This document shows positions 1-6,337 of a stretch of 11,652 bases of DNA, one piece after another. The stretch is taken from NCBI GenBank assembly GCA_023381035.1, contig JAMCTK010000050.1:1-11652 (forward strand), read 5' to 3'. Within the stretch, counting starts at the first letter, position 1; the number at the start of each line of letters is the position of its first letter. The stretch is from Patescibacteria group bacterium. GTDB lineage: Bacteria > Patescibacteria > Microgenomatia > Levybacterales > UBA12049. The translations under genes were made by a program, and so were the position numbers. The notes under the pieces are model-generated. The model was not told where the DNA came from. It did not search any database and worked only from the letters and a program-made list of their open reading frames with translations.

Positions 1-74
1 TCTCGATTTTGAATTCAGTTTATGCTAAACTTTTTCTGTCTAAATCAGGCTTAAGTTAGTTTAGTGTTTGACGT

Positions 75-146
75 GGTGCGGTGGCGAAGTAGTAACGCAG
101 CGGTCTGCAAAACCGCCATTCAGGGGTGCAAATCCCCTCCGCACCT
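75..146 (+). tRNA. tRNA-Cys (anticodon GCA)
   Basis: A full cloverleaf can be folded. The acceptor stem pairs 75-81 with 139-145, and the anticodon stem is 100-104 with 112-116 around the 7-nt loop 105-111, with anticodon GCA at 107-109. The T arm is closed by GGGG/CCCC-type pairing (123-137). The unpaired discriminator base at 146 is T (U73), the known identity base for cysteine tRNAs, which supports the call. The 3' CCA is not encoded (CAT follows), so it would be added by the CCA-adding enzyme. A T-run at 168-174 may end transcription. I found no convincing promoter upstream. Confidence 0.95.
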
Positions 147-207
147 CATTCAGCCTCATTTTGTTGCTTTTTTTGTGATTTCCACATTAAGTTTACCTCT
201 ATTTAAG

Positions 208-305
208 TGTTATACTTAAAATACTCAAATCTATAATTATAAAAGTATTTTGAGTACATAGTCGGCTGACGAGAGTTGCAAACTCAAGTTAGGCGAATAT
301 ATAAT
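208..305 (+). promoter_or_regulatory. Upstream element copy A (paired with copy B before dcd)
   Basis: This block matches 7752-7851 in layout and in several identical stretches. Both have an extended -10 box TGnTATACT at the left end (here 208-216), the stretch GAGTACATA (252-260), the core AGAGTTGCAAACTC (272-285) and TATAAT at the right end (300-305). The left boxes lie 89 bp upstream of the TATAAT here and 91 bp in copy B. A hairpin folds from 262-270 with 288-296 (one mismatch), a 2x2 internal loop (271-272/286-287), then GAGTT (273-277) with AACTC (281-285) around a GCA loop. The outer stem has a different sequence but similar pairing in copy B. It could be an operator over a promoter, or a structured leader made from the upstream box. 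The two genes that follow are unrelated. Confidence 0.7.
276..305 (+). promoter_or_regulatory. Promoter of the small unknown gene (leaderless)
   Basis: The -35 box TTGCAA (276-281) and -10 box TATAAT (300-305) are separated by 18 bp. The ATG at 313 lies only 7 nt after the -10 box, so transcription would start at or next to the start codon. The -35 box sits at the tip of the dyad described for element A. Confidence 0.7.
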
Positions 306-312
306 ATTGAAA

Positions 313-684
313 ATGGAAACAGAGAAATCAAAAGAACAAAGCGAAAGAAAAGAATCATTTGATGAAAAGAAAGATTCATCTAGATTACAAGAAGAAATAG
401 ATGCAGGTGAATGGCAGCGTTTACGTGAATTTGAAACCTACAAAAAAAGATCCAGACAAGGAAAAATTATCGCAATGCATCAGGCGATTTCCAATAGAAT
501 TAAGCAACTTGAATTATTATTTTATCAACTTGTTGCAAATCATCCACAAAAGGCAAAGAAGCTATTAGAGGAAATCAAGAGATTGAGATTTTTACGTGAA
601 TTCTTGCTCCAGTGTTTGATTTGGGAAGAGCGGGGAGAGTTAGAAGATCACGATATGCCTGGAGAACTCGAAAGCCTTATTTAA
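313..684 (+). CDS. Small charged, coiled-coil-like protein of unknown function
   Basis: I do not recognise this 123-residue protein. The first 25 or so residues are almost all Lys, Glu, Ser and Asp and probably disordered. Residues about 26-105 are rich in Lys, Arg, Leu and Glu with heptad-like spacing, suggesting long helices; the tail is acidic. It has no signal peptide, membrane segment or Cys pattern, so it is probably cytoplasmic. A TTG at 307 is in frame, but it lies 1 nt after the TATAAT box and would be outside the transcript, so I chose the ATG at 313. No Shine-Dalgarno is visible. It stands alone between two tRNA genes. The one clue to its role is that it shares its unusual upstream element with dcd, which suggests co-regulation with deoxynucleotide synthesis (inference). 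Confidence 0.7.
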   Translation: METEKSKEQSERKESFDEKKDSSRLQEEIDAGEWQRLREFETYKKRSRQGKIIAMHQAISNRIKQLELLFYQLVANHPQKAKKLLEEIKRLRFLREFLLQCLIWEERGELEDHDMPGELESLI

Positions 685-700
685 CTCCTCCTTAAAGATG

Positions 701-730
701 TTGTTTTATGCCTACTTTTTTTGGTAAAAT
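701..730 (+). promoter_or_regulatory. Promoter of tRNA-Ile
   Basis: TTGTTT (701-706) and TAAAAT (725-730) are 18 bp apart, and the tRNA 5' end is 17 nt further on. The spacing matches the other promoters in this window. Confidence 0.55.
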
Positions 731-747
731 AAGAAGCTCCAAGATTT

Positions 748-819
748 GGGCGCATGGCTCAGTGGTAGAGCGCGTTCCTGATAAGAACGAGGTCCTTGGT
801 TCGATCCCAAGTGCGCCCA
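748..819 (+). tRNA. tRNA-Ile (anticodon GAT)
   Basis: The acceptor stem pairs 748-754 with 812-818, with discriminator A at 819. The anticodon stem is 773-777 with 785-789 around loop 778-784, anticodon GAT at 780-782. The T arm is 795-799/807-811 with a normal TTCGATC loop. CCA is not encoded. The 3' half from about 783 is repeated in decayed form at 853-891. Confidence 0.96.
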
Positions 820-852
820 CAAACTAATTTTCAAAAGTTTGCGAAGCAAAAG

Positions 853-891
853 AAGAACGAGGTCATAGGTAAAGATCCCAAGTGCGCCCAC
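853..891 (+). pseudogene. Decayed duplicate of the tRNA-Ile 3' half
   Basis: From the 3' side of the anticodon stem to the acceptor end, this stretch repeats 783-820. The two share AAGAACGAGGTC at the left and GATCCCAAGTGCGCCCAC at the right. Between these the T stem and loop have changed (CTTGGTTC replaced by an unpaired ATAGGTAAA-like stretch with one extra base), so the T arm cannot fold. There is no 5' half, so it cannot be a working tRNA. A T-run (892-897) follows. It could be a tandem-duplication scar, or an attachment-site remnant of an element that used the tRNA 3' end and has since been lost. Confidence 0.8.
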
Positions 892-946
892 TTTTTTATC
901 CTCTTAAAATCGTACTGAAAAAATCCCAAAAATCAAGATACAGAGT

Positions 947-1594
947 TTATTGTGCTACAGCTGTTGTAGGTTGGACTTGAATAGGTTGGGTAACCTGTTG
1001 TGAGACAAAGTTTATTTGAAGAGGAGTCGATTCTTTAAGAACTGATTGTTTAGTATCTAACTCAGAAACCATGCTTTTCTCAAGAAATCCAATACTTGTA
1101 CTTTGAGTTGCGGCAACAGGATTTACCGAAAAAGTAATCGTTGCAACTTTTCCCACGCCCGTCTTTGGTTCACTGTTTGGAGTGATCCCGACCGCATATG
1201 AAATTCTTCCTAGTTGGTAGTCAATGTCTTTAAAAAGAACTATACTGTCCGAATCAGGAAAAAGTGAATCAGTAGGATTAGTTATTTGTATATTTGAAAT
1301 AACTTTTGGATCAAAAGTTGCTTCCATCTGAACCCCTGTAACTTTATTTGTTCCCGTATCAACAACTAAATCTGCTTTTTGCGAAGGAGAAGCTACTTTA
1401 GTATCAATATTTAATATAGCCGGATCAAAGTAAAGTTTAGCAGTTTTTTTAACAGATGGGGAAGTGGCAACATTAGTAACAGCCGGGTTAGTGCTCTGTA
1501 ATTTTTGGGTATTATTTTCGGCGACTGCAAAATAAACCAAAACTACTGTTAAGAAAGCTAATATTATAATCAATAATGTTGTTCTCTTTGGCAT
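947..1594 (-). CDS. Membrane-anchored cohesin-like domain protein
   Basis: This 215-residue protein starts with a short basic stretch (PKR) and a hydrophobic segment (about 7-25), which can be a signal anchor or signal peptide. A low-complexity Thr/Ser/Asn linker runs to about 50. Residues about 50-197 look like a type I cohesin fold: an early strand with VASPSQKADLVVD, the typical TGVQMEATFDPKVI strand pair, a GRISYAVGI strand and the late VGKVATITFSV strand. The tail is rich in Gln, Val and Thr. Cohesins bind dockerins; three dockerin-like proteins are encoded directly upstream on the same strand, so the likely role is the docking partner on the cell surface (inference). The gene has its own promoter 6 bp beyond the stop of the neighbouring dockerin gene. 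No Shine-Dalgarno is visible. The family call comes from strand pattern, not from a profile search; a generic beta-sandwich domain is the main alternative. Confidence 0.75.
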   Translation of the reverse strand: MPKRTTLLIIILAFLTVVLVYFAVAENNTQKLQSTNPAVTNVATSPSVKKTAKLYFDPAILNIDTKVASPSQKADLVVDTGTNKVTGVQMEATFDPKVISNIQITNPTDSLFPDSDSIVLFKDIDYQLGRISYAVGITPNSEPKTGVGKVATITFSVNPVAATQSTSIGFLEKSMVSELDTKQSVLKESTPLQINFVSQQVTQPIQVQPTTAVAQ

Positions 1595-1611
1595 ATTTCT
1601 TGTCTAATTAA

Positions 1612-1640
1612 ATAGTATCTAATAAAAATTACTTAGTCAA
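1612..1640 (-). promoter_or_regulatory. Promoter of the cohesin-like gene
   Basis: On the minus strand TTGACT (1640-1635) and TACTAT (1617-1612) are 17 bp apart, and the ATG is 17 nt downstream of the -10 box. The -35 box begins 6 bp after the stop of the preceding gene. Confidence 0.65.
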
Positions 1641-1645
1641 TACCT

Positions 1646-3913
1646 TTAGTCACCATTCCTCACTGCCAGACCAATCTTTAAAATATTAAGATCTATTTCA
1701 TCAATTACACCATCATCATTGAAATCAGCAAGCTTTTTCTCTGTGCATTGTTTACTGCCAAAACAGGATATGAAGTCGTTGTAATCATGGAGGTCAAGTA
1801 CATTGTCTCCATCTAAATCTCCAGGTATTAACGTAACTGTCGGCAAATTTACCGTTCCGCTCCCAACAGTTTGAATACCTGGCACTCTTTTAACTAATGT
1901 ATTATCAAGATTTAATTTAACAGTATAAGATCCTGCCGGCACTTCGCTTCCTACGGTAACGGTTCCTTTATAGCTATATGTTGTACCATCAAATTTTACA
2001 GTCCCTGGAACTTTTTTAACCAATTTATCTGCTGAATCAAAAATTGATAATACTACACTTCTTGTTTGATTTTTTGGACTAGGATTTTCTCCGACTTGGG
2101 TGTTACCTCCGATCCCTGGAAGCTTCACCTCAATATTAAATGTAGTCTGTCCTGTTTTGTTACAAGAATTAACTTTTTCCCAACCAGAAGGAACATCACA
2201 AGGGGTAGGGAATGCTTTACATTCGCCAGTTTGCGGATTTTGCGCATAAGTAATTACTTGTACGCAAGTATTGCTGCCAACATAATTAAATGCTCCGTAA
2301 GCTTCATAGTTTTTAGTTCCTGGGAAATTTCCTGTTGCTGCATCGCCAGATCCTTTTGTGCAACTCCAGTTCGGTCCTGCACCAGTATTTACTTTGGGGC
2401 AGATCCAAGTGTAGAAATTGTGCCCCCCATTAGCATCAAATTTTACTCTATAGACATTATTGTCAAAAGTATTAGATCCTTGTGCTTTATATAATTTCGA
2501 CCCCGGCAAAGTCGGATCTTTACTGGTATCACCGGAAGTCCAATTGCCGCACTTTGCCCAGTTGATTCCGCTACTTGTGATAGGACAAGTTCTAAAGTAG
2601 AAAACTTTATTGTTTTGCTTTACCCAGGCCTGAAGTAAACCATCTCCATTTTTATCTTTATATGTAAAAGCGTCATATCCACCCCAAAGTTGTCCCGTAA
2701 CAGGATAAGCAGTACTATTTGAATTACCCGTATTCCAACTGCCACACCCTGTAGAACTTGTCATTATATTCGTAGTTTCCGGACATTCTCTCCAGAAGAA
2801 TTTTGAACCGTCAGCCGCCAAAAATGTTTCATTCACTTTCCCGTTATAATTAAAAGCGTCAAATCCTTTATATTTTAAGCTGCTATTTGGAATGGCCGCA
2901 GAACCCGCTTTGTTCCAAGTTCCGTTGCAAAAACCGCCAGCAGAGCATTGCTGCCACCACATATCCCCATTGCTGTCAATAAGAACGTTCATATTGAAAT
3001 AAGTCCCGCCCCCTCCTTTACCACCAGGGGTAGGTGTCGGGCTAGGCGCAGTACCAGTTGGCGTTTCTCCTCCTGGAGGTATAACCTGAGATTTAGAACA
3101 AACATAATCTGGGTAAGGAAGAGATTTTGCCGGCGATTGAGCATTTGAAACGCATGTCCCTCCCTTTGAGCAAAGCCCACTATTTTCACAAACATTAAAA
3201 TCCCAGGCAACCGTGCTGCAACCATTTGTATTTTCTTCTTGAAGTTGTTGATCCCATGAATGACCAAAAATTGCCAAAGCAGCCCTATCAACATCATTCG
3301 GTCTATCACCAAAAGATACCGCCTGTCGTTTGATTACATTCATAAGATAATTCCAAGCAATTCTTTTTCCGATTTCTGTACCAAACCTGCTTTGAAAACT
3401 TCTCTCCTGCCCATTCGCTATATAATTAACTACATTTGGATAAAAGCCAAAATGACTTGTATGCCAACCTCTACAAGCGTAAACTACATCAGCGCTAGGT
3501 GGGCATACAGCATATGGATAACCAGCAGGGCACTTATAACAGCTATTAGGATCTTTACCGTCTAGATTACAAGGTCCGCTAACATGGTACTGACCATCTT
3601 GAGTTTTCTCGTAATTCCATTCCTTTATCCAATAATCTCCGCAATTTTTTAACTCAGGGTAAATTGTGTCCCCATTGCCGGCACCTTTGTAATGGATAAA
3701 TGGAGCAGAAGAAGTTTTATATCCGGCCGGAGGAGGATTTATCAATTTTACATCGCAAACACTTCCCGCAGCGTGTTGTCTTACCTCTTGTTGTTGTTGC
3801 ACCATTAGTAAAGTAACTGGGACGGATATTGCAATTGCCAAAAGAAATACGATGCTAATGGTTCTTTTATAAGAGGAAAAGAAAAAATCTCTAATAAATC
3901 CGAATTTATTCAT
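1646..3913 (-). CDS. Large anchored dockerin protein with four Cys-paired repeats
   Basis: Using the ATG at 3913 the protein has 755 residues. Layout: N-terminal anchor (FFFSSYKRT then a hydrophobic segment about 18-38, then QQQQEVRQHAA); a Cys-rich domain about 50-250 holding one 'KRIAWNY' module (about 176-238); a Pro/Thr/Gly linker (282-303); four repeats of about 60 residues (305-547), each with a Cys pair (323/329, 377/390, 443/455, 505/518); a Cys-containing TPCDVPSGW segment (about 551-584); a beta-sandwich (about 592-695); and a dockerin-like C-terminus (698-755) with two calcium loops (D699-D710 and D730-D741). It should be an exported surface protein. The repeats may form a propeller-like or lectin-like head (inference). 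An upstream in-frame ATG at 3955 would add 14 residues, but it overlaps the -35 box and lacks a counterpart in the paralogues, so I rejected it. Confidence 0.85.
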   Translation of the reverse strand: MNKFGFIRDFFFSSYKRTISIVFLLAIAISVPVTLLMVQQQQEVRQHAAGSVCDVKLINPPPAGYKTSSAPFIHYKGAGNGDTIYPELKNCGDYWIKEWNYEKTQDGQYHVSGPCNLDGKDPNSCYKCPAGYPYAVCPPSADVVYACRGWHTSHFGFYPNVVNYIANGQERSFQSRFGTEIGKRIAWNYLMNVIKRQAVSFGDRPNDVDRAALAIFGHSWDQQLQEENTNGCSTVAWDFNVCENSGLCSKGGTCVSNAQSPAKSLPYPDYVCSKSQVIPPGGETPTGTAPSPTPTPGGKGGGGTYFNMNVLIDSNGDMWWQQCSAGGFCNGTWNKAGSAAIPNSSLKYKGFDAFNYNGKVNETFLAADGSKFFWRECPETTNIMTSSTGCGSWNTGNSNSTAYPVTGQLWGGYDAFTYKDKNGDGLLQAWVKQNNKVFYFRTCPITSSGINWAKCGNWTSGDTSKDPTLPGSKLYKAQGSNTFDNNVYRVKFDANGGHNFYTWICPKVNTGAGPNWSCTKGSGDAATGNFPGTKNYEAYGAFNYVGSNTCVQVITYAQNPQTGECKAFPTPCDVPSGWEKVNSCNKTGQTTFNIEVKLPGIGGNTQVGENPSPKNQTRSVVLSIFDSADKLVKKVPGTVKFDGTTYSYKGTVTVGSEVPAGSYTVKLNLDNTLVKRVPGIQTVGSGTVNLPTVTLIPGDLDGDNVLDLHDYNDFISCFGSKQCTEKKLADFNDDGVIDEIDLNILKIGLAVRNGD

Positions 3914-3925
3914 AAACTCTTTTTT

Positions 3926-3955
3926 AGAATAAAACAATTTTAATAAAATTGTCAA
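3926..3955 (-). promoter_or_regulatory. Promoter of the first dockerin gene
   Basis: On the minus strand TTGACA (3955-3950), an 18-bp spacer and TATTCT (3931-3926) lie 12 nt before the ATG at 3913. The consensus -35 box supports the downstream start and gives a leader of only about 5 nt. Confidence 0.7.
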
Positions 3956-3979
3956 GTAAGAACTTTAAAATTGATTGAT

Positions 3980-6268
3980 TTAATCACCGCTTCTTCCCAT
4001 AAGACCTACTTTTAAAATATTAAGATCTATTTCATCCACTACACCATCATCATTGAGATCGGCTAAATCCTTTTTGTCACATTGTTTTTCGCCAAAGCAG
4101 GATATAAAAATATTGTAATCAGCAAGATTTAAAATATTATCGTTATTTAAATCTCCCGTTGCAAGTTCTGTAGTCGGTAGCGTAATCGTCTGATTTCCCT
4201 TTATAGTTTGGAAGCCTGGTAATTTTTTGGTCAGTGAATTATCAAGTCTTAATTTAACAGTATATGCACCGTCAGGAATATTTTTAGCGGTAGTTAATTG
4301 ATCACCAGTAGTAATAGATCCAGTAAATAAGCCAGAAGAAGTATTATAAGCCGCAGGCACTTCAACCACGCTTACTTGTTGCTCTTTATCATCAAGGAAT
4401 ATAACACTTATCTTTCTAGAAGGATTTTTGGGATTATTATTCTCGCCTAAATTTTCATTTTTCCCAATTCCAGGAAGTTTCACTGAAATATTAAGCGTAG
4501 TTTCTCCCGTAGGAGCCTCAGTTGGAGTAGGCGTTATTGTTTCAGTTGGCGTAATAATTCCAGGTTTTGTACAGGTGAATGATGCAGGTTTCATAGGATC
4601 AATATTTACAGGTTGTATGTGACAATTCTGGCTGCTGGCATTGCTTGGACAACGTCCAATAGAGCCTGCTGTATTACTATTACATGCTTCTTTAATTGGT
4701 AAAAATGGACACCCAATTTGTGTTTCATGATCTTGCAACTGTTGCCAAGTAGTTATTCCAAACTGTCCAAACATTCTATTTGTAAGCCAGTTGAGATCTT
4801 GGACAGTACCTTTTCCTTGCGCACCTTGAACTCTAACTCCAGTCATTGCATAATTCCATCCAAGTCTTGCTGCTTGGTATTTGCCCCAAAACTTATCCCA
4901 GTGATATCCGCCTTGAGCATGTGATTGAGCTATTTCAACCCAAGTTAATCTACCAAGATGTTGACTCCAAGGCGAGAGAGGAGATTGAGCTATTGTAGGC
5001 TGTGTAAGCTGTATATAACATGGATTTGGATTAAAATCTCCAGAAATTGGTGGTAGTGTTCCACTTGGAGTAGGTGTTGCTCCACCGGGTCCTGTTTTAA
5101 CTGTTACATTTATTTCTGCACAAGTTTTGCCTCTAGAATGATTTGTTGAAGAATAATATCTTGCAGAAACCATATGTTTGCCAGCAGATACTCCTAGCAA
5201 ATCACAATAAGGTACGGTACGAGGGTTGTGGCTATCTGCTTTTCCATCAACAAAACAGTCCACTAAGTTGATATCACTAGGTTTATTTGAAGCATTAACA
5301 TCGGCAAGAATTTTTCCACCATAAAGATTATTCGGATTAGTTTTATTAAGAGATAATGAACATGTAAAATCTCCAGCAATCGGAGGCGCAGGAGGAGTAC
5401 CGCTTAAATTTATGTCGCCTATATATCTTAACTGTAAGCATTTTGGGCCATCAGCATAACCATAGCACCATACACTATTATCAGGTGTAACTTGGCCAGG
5501 TTGATCCGTATTCTTTGGGCACTGAGTTTGCCAATTATTATAATCACATGTTTTTTGGCAATTATTTACTGGGATCCATTTATATCTTGTATCATTATTC
5601 GGTGGGTTTGGAACATTTGATGCGCTACAGTTTCCTATACCTCCATTAGGTGTTGATTGGCCTTGTGTTCCTCCTCCATGTGACCCATCACAAAGGTATG
5701 TTGGCGGATCACTACAATCATGTGGATGAATAGAAAGATTAGTGCATGTTTTAGGATCGGTGTATAGAGTATCCCATGAGGCAATAGGGCATTTTTCCTC
5801 TGATTTTACTTGCGCCCAAGTCTTTCCCCATATTTTTTGCGCCGCGTAGTCAATTTCAGTATTTGGGTCAAAGCTTTTTATATCTTTTCTTTTTATAAAA
5901 CCCCAGATGTAATTCCAGGTAATTCTTTTTGCCTGATAATCTCCGTAGATTGCAAACTGATGTGCAAGTTGTCCAGCCACAACATAATCAACATGGGGTT
6001 TAAAGTCAATTCTGTTTTTACCTGCGGTTTCATTGAAAAGCGGTTGGGTATTGTACGAAGTAATCACAGTTGGGTCAACAAGATGAACATAACAAGGGTC
6101 GGGGTTTGGGCAAACTTCAGATGCACGTTGTCTCACATCCTGCTGTTGTTTTACCATCACCAAAGTAACAGGTAATGATATTGCAAGGACAAAAAGAAAT
6201 ACGATGCTAATGGTTCTTTTGTAAGAGGAAAAGAAAAAATCTCTCAAAAAATTTGATTTATTATCCAT
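3980..6268 (-). CDS. Large anchored dockerin protein with duplicated WNY module
   Basis: The protein has 762 residues. Layout: anchor with FFFSSYKRT, hydrophobic segment about 19-39 and QQQDVRQRA; first NPDPCYVHL-type module (about 54-175, with KRITWNY at 114-120); a Cys-rich stretch (about 185-280); an Ig-like beta domain (about 300-393); a Pro/Thr linker; second NPNPCYIQL-type module (about 413-529, with RLGWNY at 468-473); a TP-rich linker (571-589); a beta-sandwich (592-700); and a dockerin-like end (705-762) with loops D706-D717 and D737-D748. Both modules follow the pattern A-[KA]-R-[IL]-x-W-N-Y, then a later W-G/F-G, then W-x-Q and a Cys-Pro, so one arose by duplication. Module function is unknown to me. 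It should be exported and anchored. The first 50 or so codons are almost identical in part to the neighbouring gene at DNA level. Confidence 0.85.
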   Translation of the reverse strand: MDNKSNFLRDFFFSSYKRTISIVFLFVLAISLPVTLVMVKQQQDVRQRASEVCPNPDPCYVHLVDPTVITSYNTQPLFNETAGKNRIDFKPHVDYVVAGQLAHQFAIYGDYQAKRITWNYIWGFIKRKDIKSFDPNTEIDYAAQKIWGKTWAQVKSEEKCPIASWDTLYTDPKTCTNLSIHPHDCSDPPTYLCDGSHGGGTQGQSTPNGGIGNCSASNVPNPPNNDTRYKWIPVNNCQKTCDYNNWQTQCPKNTDQPGQVTPDNSVWCYGYADGPKCLQLRYIGDINLSGTPPAPPIAGDFTCSLSLNKTNPNNLYGGKILADVNASNKPSDINLVDCFVDGKADSHNPRTVPYCDLLGVSAGKHMVSARYYSSTNHSRGKTCAEINVTVKTGPGGATPTPSGTLPPISGDFNPNPCYIQLTQPTIAQSPLSPWSQHLGRLTWVEIAQSHAQGGYHWDKFWGKYQAARLGWNYAMTGVRVQGAQGKGTVQDLNWLTNRMFGQFGITTWQQLQDHETQIGCPFLPIKEACNSNTAGSIGRCPSNASSQNCHIQPVNIDPMKPASFTCTKPGIITPTETITPTPTEAPTGETTLNISVKLPGIGKNENLGENNNPKNPSRKISVIFLDDKEQQVSVVEVPAAYNTSSGLFTGSITTGDQLTTAKNIPDGAYTVKLRLDNSLTKKLPGFQTIKGNQTITLPTTELATGDLNNDNILNLADYNIFISCFGEKQCDKKDLADLNDDGVVDEIDLNILKVGLMGRSGD

Positions 6269-6284
6269 AAATTCTTACTTATTT

Positions 6285-6314
6285 ATAATAGGATAGTTAA
6301 AGTTAGAGCGTCAA
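6285..6314 (-). promoter_or_regulatory. Promoter of the second dockerin gene
   Basis: On the minus strand TTGACG (6314-6309), an 18-bp spacer and TATTAT (6290-6285) lie 16 nt before the ATG at 6268, giving a leader of about 9 nt without a Shine-Dalgarno. Confidence 0.65.
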
Positions 6315-6319
6315 GTGGC

Positions 6320-6337
6320 AGTTTGTTTTTACAAACT
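6320..6337. other. Inverted repeat next to the third dockerin gene's stop
   Basis: A perfect 7-bp stem, AGTTTGT (6320-6326) with ACAAACT (6331-6337), surrounds a 4-nt loop. It touches the TAA stop of the upstream gene and lies just outside the -35 box of the next gene. It may act as a weak terminator or an mRNA 3'-end hairpin, but no T-run follows on the minus strand, so the role is uncertain. Confidence 0.4.

Noticed and set aside
265..296. CTGACGA followed by a stem resembles the hammerhead ribozyme core in element A.
   Set aside because: The required GAA after the second stem is missing (AAG follows), and copy B lacks CTGANGA altogether, so the core is not conserved.
853..891. A second tRNA gene after tRNA-Ile.
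   Set aside because: There is no 5' half and the T arm cannot pair; it is a remnant.
892..897. Intrinsic terminator at the T-run after the tRNA remnant.
   Set aside because: No stable stem precedes the T-run, since the remnant's T arm is broken; at most a weak stop signal.
2066..2494. Plus-strand open frames inside the surface-protein genes (also around 2948, 3260, 4428, 4718, 5810, 7278).
   Set aside because: They are antisense to well-supported proteins with recognisable domains, and their translations show no motif or promoter.
3914..3955. In-frame ATG at 3955 as start of the first dockerin gene.
   Set aside because: It lies within a good -35 box and adds 14 residues not matched in the paralogues; the ATG at 3913 aligns with their starts.
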